Shown here: positions 32,762 to 41,487 of the stretch, one piece after another
Numbering within the stretch: position 1 is the stretch's first letter
Layout of the letters: every line of letters begins with the position of its first letter
Assembly (NCBI GenBank): GCA_038232415.1
Contig: JBBSHY010000004.1
Coordinates: 1 to 42,901, forward strand
From: JBBRXZ01 sp038232415
GTDB taxonomy: Bacteria > Patescibacteriota > Saccharimonadia > Saccharimonadales > UBA4665
DNA: 42,901 nucleotides
Reading direction: 5' to 3'
The notes under the pieces: generated by a model
Databases searched by the model: none
Told to the model about the DNA's origin: nothing
The model's input: only the letters and a program-made list of their open reading frames with translations
Translations under genes and position numbers: made by a program

Positions 32762-34465
32762 ATGAACATTCAACGCCTGCTCAGCCAGCAATTGCAGGTA
32801 CATCGCCAATTCGCTGTTCAGTTTTTAAGCGTATTGGTAGCCTCGCATGGTCTGTATATTTTGGCATCTACCCTACTTGACCAGATAGCTGCCCACCACA
32901 GCTCCCACTTGAGTGACTTACAGATCGACTTACCTTTACTGATAGGGTTAAGTTTAATATATTTAAGCACTTTATTGCGCCGGCGTAAAAGAACAGCGTG
33001 GTTGGTTACAATTTTGGCGTACACCTTTTATCTAGGTTTAGGTGTAGCCCAGCTTTTAGGCAGAATGCACGTGCAGGATACCGACATTCAGGAGCTCATC
33101 CGGGCACTATTGCTACCACTGGTAGTACTAGGTTTGTTGTTTTTGTTCCAGAATGATTTTGTCGTCAAAAGCGACATACGGGGCTTTCGCTTCGCCGCAA
33201 GTTTTGCCGCAATAATTATGACCGTAGCTTTTCTTTACGGGATTGCCGGGTTTTCACTACTTGACCATCCTGATTTTCATCAAGAAATCAGTCTGCCAGG
33301 TGCCGCTCACTATACGATCGATCAGTTCAATTTAACGACCAATAAACCTGTGCGGCCTCACACTAAGCGTGCCCGTCTGTTTTTGGATTCGTTATCATTC
33401 GTAAGTTTGGGAGCCATAATGTATGCCGCTGTATCACTTTTTCAACCCTTGCGGTTAAAGTTATCGGATCAGCAATCTGAACGAGAAAGACTCGCACAGT
33501 TGCTTGCTCAACATGGCGGAAAAAGCGAAGAATTTTTTAAACTTTGGCCGCACGACAAACAATACTTCTTTGATGAAAGCAAACAGAGTGGCCTGGCGTT
33601 TAGTGTTGAACGGGGAGTGGCACTTTGTTTGGGGGGTGAAGTAGGTGCTTCGAAACATCATGAGGAGTTAATGCATGACTTTAGAAATTTATGTTTTGGC
33701 AACGACTGGTTGCCGGCACTGATACACATCGAGGATACTAATCGTCAACTTTACGAGCGTCATGGCTTCACGCTCCAAAAACTCGGAGAAGAAGCTGTTT
33801 TAGATCTGGGTCATTTTAAAACTGAAGTCGCTAACCAAAAATATTTTAGGCAAATTCGTAATAAATTCACAAAGCAAGGATATGCTTGCGAGATGTTAGA
33901 ACCGCCGCATCACCAGGCGGTGCTGGATCGTTTCAGTGCAATTACCACGCAGTGGCTGGCGCATGACGGCCGCGCTGAACGAGGTTTTGTGATGGGATAT
34001 TACACCCCAAAATACCTGCAAATGTGCAGGGTCATGGTAGTACGCGATGCTGCCGGTACAATCCAGGCATTTATAAGTTTAGTTCCGGCCGATTTTGACC
34101 CCAGTGAAGCTACATATGACCTGTTGCGTCACACAACAAACAGTCCTGGTAATATTAACGATTACCTGCTTATGGGGTTTATTGAACAGCTAAGTTCTGA
34201 CGGGTACAAGCGGTTGAACTTAGGCCTATGCCCATTAGTAGGCCTTAATGAAACTGATGAAGAAAAGAACCGTCTTATCGACACCGTACTTCGCTTTGCC
34301 TACGCTAACGGCGACAGGTTTTATTCATTTAGCGGCCTCCATCGCTTTAAAGCTAAATACGAACCCGAGTGGCGCGACCGCTACGTTGGCTACCAAGGAG
34401 GTATCCGTGGTTTCTCGAGGACGGTGACAGCTCTTATGCGGGCAACGCGGGTTAAGCTTCGCTGA
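32762..34465 (+). CDS. MprF-like DUF2156 membrane aminoacyltransferase-type protein
   Basis: This is a membrane protein of 567 aa with about six hydrophobic segments in the first 240 residues and a soluble DUF2156 (LPG synthase, GNAT-like) domain after that. The domain has FDESKQSGLAFSVERGVALCLGG, the ALIHIEDTNRQLYERHGF stretch and FRQIRNKFTKQGY. In MprF this domain adds lysine or another aminoacyl group to phosphatidylglycerol. The membrane half is shorter than the MprF flippase. I start at MNIQRLL; an upstream in-frame ATG at 32723 lacks SD. It overlaps the convergent dTMP kinase by 14 bp. Confidence 0.78.
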   Translation: MNIQRLLSQQLQVHRQFAVQFLSVLVASHGLYILASTLLDQIAAHHSSHLSDLQIDLPLLIGLSLIYLSTLLRRRKRTAWLVTILAYTFYLGLGVAQLLGRMHVQDTDIQELIRALLLPLVVLGLLFLFQNDFVVKSDIRGFRFAASFAAIIMTVAFLYGIAGFSLLDHPDFHQEISLPGAAHYTIDQFNLTTNKPVRPHTKRARLFLDSLSFVSLGAIMYAAVSLFQPLRLKLSDQQSERERLAQLLAQHGGKSEEFFKLWPHDKQYFFDESKQSGLAFSVERGVALCLGGEVGASKHHEELMHDFRNLCFGNDWLPALIHIEDTNRQLYERHGFTLQKLGEEAVLDLGHFKTEVANQKYFRQIRNKFTKQGYACEMLEPPHHQAVLDRFSAITTQWLAHDGRAERGFVMGYYTPKYLQMCRVMVVRDAAGTIQAFISLVPADFDPSEATYDLLRHTTNSPGNINDYLLMGFIEQLSSDGYKRLNLGLCPLVGLNETDEEKNRLIDTVLRFAYANGDRFYSFSGLHRFKAKYEPEWRDRYVGYQGGIRGFSRTVTALMRATRVKLR

Positions 34466-35117
34466 GTTTTTTATTTAGTGCTTGCTGTATAACGAGCATA
34501 GTTTCTTCATGGACTGCTTCTATCGACTGATTTGCGTCAATGATAACTGCGTGGGATTGGTAAAGTTCAGCTGCAATCTTATATCCGTGAGCCACTTCTT
34601 CAAAAAAGCTGATCGGTTTACTCTCAAAATAGTCGCTTTTGCCGGATTTCTTCTTAGCTCGTTTTATGGCCGCCCTGGTATCGGCACTGTAGATTATGGT
34701 AACCTCGGGACGAAACTGCGCTAGACCGGCCTCTACATATGGCCAGCACAATGACGCATCAAGCCCGCTGCCATAAATTTCATATGCAGCCAGTGATAAC
34801 GGCCCTCTGTCCATCAATATAATCTTTCCTTTTGCTCGTTCCGCCTCTGTAGCGCCGTATAAGGCTTCCTGGATTGCTACGGATATATAAAGATTTGTTT
34901 TGGAAGGACGGTCAATAGGAGCAACCATTACTTTTCGAAGCTCTTCGCCGATTGGCGTGCCGCCGAGATTGCGGGTAGTATGCACTTGCCATTTTTCAGC
35001 TATAAGCGCATCCCGCGCCAGTACTAATTGGGTGGTTTTGCCAACGCCATCAATACCATCGAATACCACGAGTAAGCCGCCAGGTAATGACGGAGGAGCT
35101 AAGCTCATGTCTCCCAT
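34452..35117 (-). CDS. dTMP kinase, second copy
   Basis: This is a thymidylate kinase-family protein of 221 aa. It has the P-loop FDGIDGVGKTTQ, the DRGPLSLAAYEI stretch in place of the usual DRY, and a lysine-rich LID region (RAIKRAKKKSGKSDY). The N-terminal TTRNLGGTPIGEELR is in the expected place for the DR(E/N) P-loop-proximal region. As the fusion protein at 29595 also carries a kinase domain, this copy may act on another nucleotide or be a backup. AAAGGA nine bases upstream supports the ATG at 35117. An ATG three codons later is possible. Confidence 0.82.
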   Translation of the reverse strand: MGDMSLAPPSLPGGLLVVFDGIDGVGKTTQLVLARDALIAEKWQVHTTRNLGGTPIGEELRKVMVAPIDRPSKTNLYISVAIQEALYGATEAERAKGKIILMDRGPLSLAAYEIYGSGLDASLCWPYVEAGLAQFRPEVTIIYSADTRAAIKRAKKKSGKSDYFESKPISFFEEVAHGYKIAAELYQSHAVIIDANQSIEAVHEETMLVIQQALNKKLSEA

Positions 35118-35140
35118 TATGACAGGTCCTTTACCAACGT

Positions 35141-36130
35141 TTAGACAACACTTGCCAGATCAATAGCAATCGAAGGGCCCATAGTAGTGGTTAAATGGAT
35201 GGTTTTAAAATAAGCGCCTTTGATGTTTTGGGGTTTATTGGCCTTTAAACTACCTAGAACTGCTTGCATATTCTGTAGCAGTCCGGCGGCAGTGAAACTA
35301 ACTTTACCTATACCTAGATGTACAATACCTGTGCTGTCGACACGATATTCAACACGGCCGGCCCTCGCTTCAGTCACAGCTTTAGTGATGTCAGTTGTAA
35401 CCGTGCCGCTTTTGGGATTTGGCATTAAACCGCGCGGCCCCAGTGTACGGGCATACTTACCCAGTTTTGACATCAATGCCGGGGTGGAGATCAGAATATC
35501 AAAATTAAAATTACCCTTTTCCAGCTCAGCCAGGAGTTCATCGGTACCCGCCAGCTCCGCTCCAGCCTTTTTTGCCGCGCTTACATCTTCAGTTAAAACA
35601 GCAACCCGTACTGTTTTGCCGCTGCCAGCCGGTAGTACCAGATTGTCACGAATATTTTGATCGGCCTGGCGGGGGTCGACATCCAGATTTACATGCATCT
35701 CAACCGTGGCGTCAAACTTAACGTGACTGGTCTTCTGAGCCAAATTAATTGCTTCTTCCAGATTATAGGTTTTGCCGGCTTCAAGCAGTTCGGCACTCTT
35801 CCGAAAATGCTTACCTCTTCGTTCCAGACGCGAACGGGTCGGTGTAACCGGTGCTTTAGGCTTAGATTCCGCCGCTTCGCCGCTGGCTTTGCGTTCTTCT
35901 TTAGCCTGCTTTTCTGTCGCTTCTTCCAACGCTTTGGCGCTACGCTTGCCAGCTTTCGCAAGTTTGGGCTCTTCTGCTTTAGCTACACCAACTTCATCTT
36001 CAGCTTCTGCTGCTACTGCCTGCTTTTCAACGATAATTGTTTGTATCTCGGCAATAGTGCTTTTTGGGTTGACGTCTTCAATTCCCATAGCAGCCAGTTG
36101 CTCCAGTAGTTCTTTCTTAGTCTTAGCCAT
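35141..36130 (-). CDS. rplA: 50S ribosomal protein L1 with long N-terminal extension
   Basis: L1 is the stalk protein at the E site. This copy has 329 aa against about 230 in most bacteria. The L1 core begins around residue 103 (ERRGKHFRKSAELL) and shows LAQKTSHVKFDATVEMHV, GSGKTVRVAVLTED and TLGPRGLMPNPKSGTVT. The first about 100 residues are a SAP/HeH-like helix pair (KKELLEQLAAMGIEDVNPKS) and an Ala/Lys/Glu-rich linker. AAAGGAG before the ATG supports this start, so the extension is translated. Confidence 0.93.
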   Translation of the reverse strand: MAKTKKELLEQLAAMGIEDVNPKSTIAEIQTIIVEKQAVAAEAEDEVGVAKAEEPKLAKAGKRSAKALEEATEKQAKEERKASGEAAESKPKAPVTPTRSRLERRGKHFRKSAELLEAGKTYNLEEAINLAQKTSHVKFDATVEMHVNLDVDPRQADQNIRDNLVLPAGSGKTVRVAVLTEDVSAAKKAGAELAGTDELLAELEKGNFNFDILISTPALMSKLGKYARTLGPRGLMPNPKSGTVTTDITKAVTEARAGRVEYRVDSTGIVHLGIGKVSFTAAGLLQNMQAVLGSLKANKPQNIKGAYFKTIHLTTTMGPSIAIDLASVV

Positions 36131-36187
36131 AATTCACTCCTTTCGTGGTGCTAACGGTCTTTCAGACCTCCCACAAACTTAACTACA

Positions 36188-36520
36188 TTATATATCTGCT
36201 GTAGGTATCTCTGAATTAAGGAAGTTCTGCACCTCTATGGCATTTCTATGAAACGCTGTCGCTACTGATCGTCCCATAGGACTGTCCCAATCACAGGCAT
36301 TCAATAAATCAGCTAATGTATCCTGAATTTCATCAGGGAGATCAAAAATAGCCTCTTTTTGCTCAACTCTTTCTCTTCTTGCAAATTTGTGCAGGAGGGT
36401 CAGACATCCCAATGCTTTATTAATTACTTTTGTCGGAGAGAGCTCACTAATATCTATCTCTTCTAGTTTTTCAATAAGAAGTTCTTTGTCAGAAGCTTTT
36501 TTATTAACCCCATCTACCAT
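36188..36520 (-). CDS. 110-aa orphan protein between rplK and rplA
   Basis: This is a helical, acidic protein of no recognised family (KKASDKELLIEKLEEIDI, then LGCLTLLHKFARRERV and IQDTLADLLNACDWD). Its ATG overlaps the stop of rplK (TAATG), so it is translationally coupled to the ribosomal operon. rplK and rplA are normally adjacent, so this is an insertion. It has no membrane segment or catalytic motif. Base composition is AT-richer than its neighbours. Confidence 0.6.
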   Translation of the reverse strand: MVDGVNKKASDKELLIEKLEEIDISELSPTKVINKALGCLTLLHKFARRERVEQKEAIFDLPDEIQDTLADLLNACDWDSPMGRSVATAFHRNAIEVQNFLNSEIPTADI

Positions 36521-36945
36521 TATTCGACCTCAACGCCCATGCTGCGGGCGGTTCCGGCGACCATCTTTTTGATGGATTCTGTGTCTTCAGCGTTCATGTC
36601 ATTGGCTTTGGCTTCGGCAATCTCCTGGAGATCTTTCTGACTGAGTTTTTTTTCGATTTTTTCGGTGTTTGGCCGGCCGGAACCTTTTTGAATGCCAAGT
36701 TTAGCCCGAATAAGGTCATCCGTAGGTGCGCCCACGACGCGAAAGGCCATGCTGCGATCATCATAAATAGTTATGTGGGCCGTGACCATGGCTCCCTGCA
36801 TATCTTTGGTAGCATCATTGAAGGGCTGGATAAAATCCATCATATTGACGCCGTACTGGCCAAGCGTACTACCAACAGGAGGCGCCGCGCTGGCCTGGCC
36901 ACCCCTGATTTTCATCTTTAAATTAGCTTTAACTGCTTTTGCCAT
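36520..36945 (-). CDS. rplK: 50S ribosomal protein L11
   Basis: This is the GTPase-centre protein, 141 aa. N-terminal domain KMKIRGGQASAAPPVGSTLGQYGVN with the conserved PPVG, and a C-terminal rRNA-binding domain GSGRPNTEKIEKKL...MKM-type tail SIKKMVAGTARSMGVEV are all normal. TATAAT seven bases before the ATG suggests a second, leaderless transcript that starts at the end of nusG. Confidence 0.96.
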   Translation of the reverse strand: MAKAVKANLKMKIRGGQASAAPPVGSTLGQYGVNMMDFIQPFNDATKDMQGAMVTAHITIYDDRSMAFRVVGAPTDDLIRAKLGIQKGSGRPNTEKIEKKLSQKDLQEIAEAKANDMNAEDTESIKKMVAGTARSMGVEVE

Positions 36946-36952
36946 AATTATT

Positions 36953-36958
36953 ATTATA
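36953..36958 (-). promoter_or_regulatory. -10 box of rplK
   Basis: TATAAT on the minus strand is followed by seven bases and the ATG at 36945. It overlaps the end of nusG (stop at 36954). Confidence 0.45.
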
Positions 36959-37502
36959 CCCTTTTAACCTGTAATCCGTCGAGTTCGACTGGAGTGTCGC
37001 GGCCAAACATATTGACAAGGACTTTAAGTTTGCCCTTGGCGGGGTCGATTTCACTGACACCGCCGTCAAAGCCTTTGAAAGGACCGTCAATGATGTTTAC
37101 TACTTCACCGATAGCAAAATCTATCTTGTGCTTTGGCTGCTCAAGGCCCATGCGCTTCTGGATCTTTTCTATTTCATCCTGCTCAATCGGTGTCGGATCG
37201 GTACCGCTGCCCACAAAGCCGGTCACCGAAGGCGTATTCCGCACAATGTACCAGGCGTCTTCACTAAGCTTCATGTGGACCAGAACGTAGCCCTGGAAAA
37301 TCCGCTTTTCAACCACCCGGCGTTTACCGTTTTTGATCTCGATCATTTTTTCTTTGGGCACTAAAACCTCAAAGATTTTGTCGTTCATGTCCAGACTGTC
37401 GGTGCGCTGGCGAATACTCTCGGCGACTTTTTCTTCGTAACCGCTATAGGTATGAATAGCATACCATTGCTTAGTAGTGTCGTAGCGTTTCGTGGTGTTC
37501 AT
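36954..37502 (-). CDS. nusG: transcription termination/antitermination factor NusG
   Basis: NusG binds RNA polymerase and couples it to Rho or the ribosome. The protein is 182 aa with the NGN domain (WYAIHTYSGYEEKVAESI) and the C-terminal KOW domain (IDFAIGEVVNIIDGPFKGFDG). It is of normal length and lies in the standard secE-nusG-rplK order. Confidence 0.97.
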   Translation of the reverse strand: MNTTKRYDTTKQWYAIHTYSGYEEKVAESIRQRTDSLDMNDKIFEVLVPKEKMIEIKNGKRRVVEKRIFQGYVLVHMKLSEDAWYIVRNTPSVTGFVGSGTDPTPIEQDEIEKIQKRMGLEQPKHKIDFAIGEVVNIIDGPFKGFDGGVSEIDPAKGKLKVLVNMFGRDTPVELDGLQVKRV

Positions 37503-37531
37503 AATTATATCTTTCGTATCCTTTACTTAAT

Positions 37532-37936
37532 TTACTTTAAGAGAACATTTCTAAAGACTTTATCGAGTCCATAGTCAACTATTGCCACGGCCGCTCCAAA
37601 TACCACCGCGAAAACAAGAACAGCAAAAGTTAATTGACGGCTTTGCTTCATATTGGGCCAGGAAACTTGGCGAAGTTCACGCCAACTCTTGCGGAAGTAG
37701 GCCGGAAATATGACTTTACCAATCAAACGTAGCACTTTACCTATCGGCGCAAATGGTTTTAGCCTTATAATCTTGAGTAAAGCAGAGCCGGCCGGTTTAA
37801 AAATAAGGCCTGCCTTCTTAACTTGATTGGTACGTTTGGGTTCACCAGAAGATTGAGCAGCTTTACTGGCGCGCTCCCGAAATGTTTCCGGGTTTTTTAC
37901 GCGTCTTTTCGGTTTGACAGACTGGTTGGCGGCCAT
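37532..37936 (-). CDS. secE: preprotein translocase subunit SecE with long N-terminal extension
   Basis: SecE holds SecY in the translocon. Most bacterial SecE proteins with one helix have about 60 aa; this has 134. The core is YFRKSWRELRQVSWPNMKQSRQLT followed by one membrane segment (LVFAVVFGAAVAIVDYGLD). The first about 70 residues are basic and proline-containing (PKRRVKNPETFRERASKAAQ). It lies directly upstream of nusG, as usual. Confidence 0.93.
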   Translation of the reverse strand: MAANQSVKPKRRVKNPETFRERASKAAQSSGEPKRTNQVKKAGLIFKPAGSALLKIIRLKPFAPIGKVLRLIGKVIFPAYFRKSWRELRQVSWPNMKQSRQLTFAVLVFAVVFGAAVAIVDYGLDKVFRNVLLK

Positions 37937-37965
37937 ATGTTTGCGGCTCCCGCTTTTTCTAAATT

Positions 37966-37991
37966 AAAAAAGCCTACATAAATTTGTAGGC
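37966..37991 (-). terminator. intrinsic terminator downstream of the histidine kinase
   Basis: On the minus strand GCCTAC/GTAGGC (37986-37991 and 37972-37977) forms a 6-bp stem with an 8-base loop, then six T. It separates the histidine kinase from the secE operon. Confidence 0.75.
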
Positions 37992-38067
37992 AACTAATGT
38001 CAAGTTTAGCAGTTAAAGCTCTCTGAGGTCAAATTATATTTCAAGCATGTGGTTATGTTCACTATAA

Positions 38068-39177
38068 TTACTTCATATCTGGAATAAATATTGTGAAGGT
38101 AGAGCCTTGATTAAGCTCGCTTTTAAGTTCAATATCGGCGTGAATCAGCCGTGTTAATTTCATTGTTACATACAGACCTAAGCCGGTACCGTTGGCTTTA
38201 CGTGTCCGGTAATCTTCGGAACGAAAAAATTTATCGAAGACCCGTTCCTGATCGCTTTTACTGATGCCTATGCCGGTGTCCCGGACGATGAACTTAACAC
38301 CTTTAGAGCCAGCCGCAGCCTCCAGGCTAATATAGCCTTTGTCTGTATATTTGATAGCGTTGGTAATGAAATTCTGAAGAATTTCGCGGACATAAAGCTT
38401 GCTGGAGGCCAGCAACTCAAGTTCGGGATCAAGCGCAATTTTAAGATCCAGGCCCTTGGCGGCAGCTTTTGGCATATAATTGCTGGCCAATTCTGTCAAA
38501 AGTTCGTGAACATTAAATGACGCTGTTTTTACATCTAACTTGCCTCGTTCTGCCCGGCTGAGGGTAGAGAGATCGTTGATCATATCCGCCAGAAACATGA
38601 CCTGGCTGTGAGCTTCTTTTAGCGCATGTTTGATAGAGCCTATATCACCGGATTTTTCGGCAATAAACTGCGCGTTACCAATGTTGCCCTCGGCTATGGC
38701 TATAGGTGTCCGCAGTTCATGGCTGACGACGCTGATAAACTCGTCTCGTTCTTCTTCCAGGGATTTCTCTCTGGTAATGTCACGAATCAGGAGGACAAAC
38801 CCCTTTTGTCCTTTCTTGCCATAGCCTAAGTGAACCGGCGCAATACTCAGGTAAAGGTTGATCATGCTGCCATCTGAGTATTGCAGACGCAAATCCCTGC
38901 TTGTCATGGGAACCGTAGCCTCTTTTACGGCTGCCGTGATGTCACGGGGCTGATTGTCTTTGTCGAGCAGCTTAAAAAGACTGTCCAGGCGTTGTCCTAC
39001 CTTTATAGTATTTATGTCAAAAATATTGAGAGCCGCGGCATTGTACAACACGATTTTTGTTTGCTCATCCACGGCAATAACAGCGTCGGCCATACTGTTC
39101 ATTAAGCTTGTCAGACGCTCATGTTCCAGCTGTTCGTTCTTTTTGTCTGTAGTATCCGATGTTGTATTATGCGGCAT
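38068..39177 (-). CDS. soluble PAS-domain sensor histidine kinase
   Basis: This is a cytoplasmic sensor kinase of 369 aa. A PAS domain (about 20-135) opens with MNSMADAVIAVDEQTKIVLYN. The H-box is VVSHELRTPIA with His153, the N-box LQNFITNAIKYT, the G1 box VRDTGIGIS and the G2 box GTGLGLYV. It has no membrane segment. No response regulator is adjacent, so it is an orphan here. A stem-loop lies in the 41-bp gap to the next gene (TAGGCTAA/TTAGCCTA), where promoter TATAGG-like sequence overlaps. Confidence 0.9.
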   Translation of the reverse strand: MPHNTTSDTTDKKNEQLEHERLTSLMNSMADAVIAVDEQTKIVLYNAAALNIFDINTIKVGQRLDSLFKLLDKDNQPRDITAAVKEATVPMTSRDLRLQYSDGSMINLYLSIAPVHLGYGKKGQKGFVLLIRDITREKSLEEERDEFISVVSHELRTPIAIAEGNIGNAQFIAEKSGDIGSIKHALKEAHSQVMFLADMINDLSTLSRAERGKLDVKTASFNVHELLTELASNYMPKAAAKGLDLKIALDPELELLASSKLYVREILQNFITNAIKYTDKGYISLEAAAGSKGVKFIVRDTGIGISKSDQERVFDKFFRSEDYRTRKANGTGLGLYVTMKLTRLIHADIELKSELNQGSTFTIFIPDMK

Positions 39178-39218
39178 GCTACCCCCATTATGCCATAGGC
39201 TAATATTTTTAGCCTATA

Positions 39219-39917
39219 CTACAGGAGTATCGGCTGATAATCCCGTATATTTTTCTTGAGCATGGCCATATCGGGCAGTACTGCTTCTAGTGAATGCCAA
39301 AAGTCCGGTCCGTGTCGTAGTACTACAGTATGAGTCAGCTCATGAAGCAGGACATAATCAATCAAATGCCATGGTAACTGCATTAAAAACAGATTAAGCA
39401 CAATATTGGCGTGCTGGTCACAGCTACCCCAGCGGCTTTTCAGACGTTTGATCGTGACACTGGCGTGTTCAAAGTTATTAGCTTTGGCAAGAGTAGCTAA
39501 ACGTTGTGGTAATAGCTGCTCAGCCTGAATACGGAGAGCCCGTATGCAAGCTTTCTGGGCGATGCCCTGAACTTCTAAGCTGTTTGCGTCATTTGCAGCC
39601 GGGTAGTTAACAGTTATGTTGTTATTGCTGACCCGACTGCTAATCTTCGTGGCAGACACGACGCTCACGAACTGCAGGTGATGGGCTTTTCCGACTGCCT
39701 GGCCGTGAGTAAGCGGCTTGGCTGGATTATGCTGGTCCCGGATCCATAAGTGCTGAGAACGGGCAAAATCCAAGCCGGCGCGATACGACGCCCAAACAGG
39801 TATGCTGACCCGAATCTTACCGCCCGGAGCTATGCTGAGGCGGAGATTGCGGCTGCTCCTGCGCTTGTATACAGTGACGGCCAGGTCTCCGTTAATGGTA
39901 AAGTTCTTACTTGACAT
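39219..39917 (-). CDS. YgjP/DUF45-type metallopeptidase
   Basis: This is a zinc metallopeptidase-like protein of 232 aa. The zinc motif is HELTH in YVLLHELTHTVVLRHGPDFW, with the preceding SRWGSCDQHANIVLNL stretch that defines the YgjP/WLM group. The N-terminus (VYKRRSSRNLRLSIAPGG) is the matching beta-rich part. Its substrate is unknown, and family members are linked to protein or DNA-repair proteolysis. Confidence 0.9.
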   Translation of the reverse strand: MSSKNFTINGDLAVTVYKRRSSRNLRLSIAPGGKIRVSIPVWASYRAGLDFARSQHLWIRDQHNPAKPLTHGQAVGKAHHLQFVSVVSATKISSRVSNNNITVNYPAANDANSLEVQGIAQKACIRALRIQAEQLLPQRLATLAKANNFEHASVTIKRLKSRWGSCDQHANIVLNLFLMQLPWHLIDYVLLHELTHTVVLRHGPDFWHSLEAVLPDMAMLKKNIRDYQPILL

Positions 39918-39952
39918 ATTTTTATGAAATAACAGTTTTTTTAGAAGTGAAG

Positions 39953-40618
39953 TTAACGAATAGCAATATTTCGGCGGGTCAAATCGAAGCGACCCTGACT
40001 TTTTGGTACCAGGTTCACCATGCCAGGCTTTATAACGCGGCTATTTACGTCATCCAGGTCCAAAACCCCATCCCCTCGTAGTTTATTGATGACTGCGCTT
40101 TGCTGCATGCTAAACAGGTGCTTGCCGCTGACTACTATATAATCCTCGCTTGGCGTAGGATTTTGCATGTGGCCAATTACATCGTCATACGTTGTGCGGT
40201 CCCAGTTAGCAGCGTACTTATTATCCGCCCGGCGCCGATCGCGCTTGGCGTTACGGGCAAAGGCCGTTTCCTGATCCATCTGAAACCATACAAGTATTGG
40301 CTGGGCACGATGCTTATAGGCCATAGCAGAAAGTATACGGCGCTGTTTTATGCGCATAGCGTTAACGTCGTAGACCACGCTGAGGCCTGCCGACAGAAAC
40401 TCCTCGGCCATATAATCCATAAGCTGGCCGACTATTTTATTTTCCTGTGTATCATAGCGCGGGGACTCAAACAGCTCGCCCCGAATTCGATCGGACTGAA
40501 GATGCGCGGCTTGGACATTATCGCAAAACTGCCGGGCAAAATATGTTTTGCCTGCACCCGGATAACCATACAATAACAACAAAAAAGGTTTAATCGGATA
40601 AATTTTAGCCATGTACAT
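39953..40618 (-). CDS. P-loop kinase-like ATPase
   Basis: This is an AAA-type or zeta-toxin/polynucleotide kinase-like protein of 221 aa. Walker A is LYGYPGAGKTYFAR, followed by QSDRIRGELFE and a Walker-B-like VVYDVNAMR. The LID-like region is RNAKRDRRRADNKY. It could phosphorylate a nucleoside, a tRNA end or a small molecule. A second ATG two codons in (MAKIYP) may be the true start. Confidence 0.75.
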   Translation of the reverse strand: MYMAKIYPIKPFLLLLYGYPGAGKTYFARQFCDNVQAAHLQSDRIRGELFESPRYDTQENKIVGQLMDYMAEEFLSAGLSVVYDVNAMRIKQRRILSAMAYKHRAQPILVWFQMDQETAFARNAKRDRRRADNKYAANWDRTTYDDVIGHMQNPTPSEDYIVVSGKHLFSMQQSAVINKLRGDGVLDLDDVNSRVIKPGMVNLVPKSQGRFDLTRRNIAIR

Positions 40619-40700
40619 TTAGGTATAGCAGATTTAATGGCCATTGAAAAGCAAAACTACACGATTTGTACTACGTAAAAAGGTCATGTAGCATATAACC

Positions 40701-41369
40701 ATGAAGTCGGAATTGAAAAAACAAGCACAAGACTTAAGGCGGCAGGGTTACCTTTTTGCTGAAATTGCCGTAAAACTTAATATTTCACGATCCACTGCTC
40801 AAATTTGGACGCATACACTTGAGTTCACTGAAGCGGAGAGAAAACTTTTACAACAACGAAAAAAGCAACTCCAAAATTCCAAAATGGCAAATCTTGCGGC
40901 TAGTAAGCGTGCTTTCCATATAGAACGACAACGGGTGCTAATCGAGAGGGCTAGAACAATTGTACGCAATACGGCCTTTACCACCACCGACTCCAAAAGT
41001 GTTTTGTGTGCTTTATTATACTGGTGTGAAGGCACTAAGGATGTTTCGAGCGGTATAAAGTTTACAAATGCAGATCCTATATTGGTAAGGAAGTTCCTGT
41101 CCTTGTTACGCACCTCTTTCGAAATCGACGAACGCAAGTTTAGAGTACTTCTTCACCTGCACGAATACCATGATCAAGCTAAACAACTGAGCTACTGGTC
41201 AGGGATAACCAGTATACCTAGCAGACAATTTCACAAAACATATACAAAGCCCCACACCGCTAAAAACAAACATGCTGACTATCCTGGGTGCGCCAGCGTC
41301 CGATATCTGGATGCTTCTATCGGCAAGTTACTCAAAATGATTTATAGTGAGTACGGCCAGACTTTATAG
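40701..41369 (+). CDS. HTH protein with LAGLIDADG-like C-terminal part
   Basis: This is a 222-aa protein. The first about 35 residues form a resolvase-like helix-turn-helix (DLRRQGYLFAEIAVKLNISR). After a lysine-rich helix the part from about 100 on reads LLYWCEGTKD...IKFTNADPILVRKFLSLLR...HLHEYHDQA, the pattern of small LAGLIDADG-like domains in CPR and archaeal regulators. I infer a DNA-binding protein that derives from a homing-type endonuclease. The stop codon overlaps the first two bases of tRNA-Trp, which may mark a past insertion next to the tRNA. Confidence 0.6.
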   Translation: MKSELKKQAQDLRRQGYLFAEIAVKLNISRSTAQIWTHTLEFTEAERKLLQQRKKQLQNSKMANLAASKRAFHIERQRVLIERARTIVRNTAFTTTDSKSVLCALLYWCEGTKDVSSGIKFTNADPILVRKFLSLLRTSFEIDERKFRVLLHLHEYHDQAKQLSYWSGITSIPSRQFHKTYTKPHTAKNKHADYPGCASVRYLDASIGKLLKMIYSEYGQTL

Positions 41370-41443
41370 GGGAGTAGCTCAGCTGGTAGAGCATCGGTCT
41401 CCAAAACCGAGGGTCGCAGGTTCAAGTCCTGTCTCCCCTGCCA
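41368..41443 (+). tRNA. tRNA-Trp (anticodon CCA)
   Basis: Acceptor AGGGGAG/CTCCCCT, anticodon loop CTCCAAA (CCA), T-arm GTTCAAGTC and an encoded 3' CCA give a 76-base tRNA. The first two bases overlap the stop of the preceding gene. Confidence 0.95.
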
Positions 41444-41487
41444 TAACTAACTAATTGCTCCAGTTTAGATCCACGTAAAGACAAAGC

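Noticed and set aside
39180..39218. Stem-loop between the YgjP-like gene and the histidine kinase as a terminator
   Set aside because: The 8-bp stem has no T-run after it on the minus strand, so it is more likely part of the promoter region.
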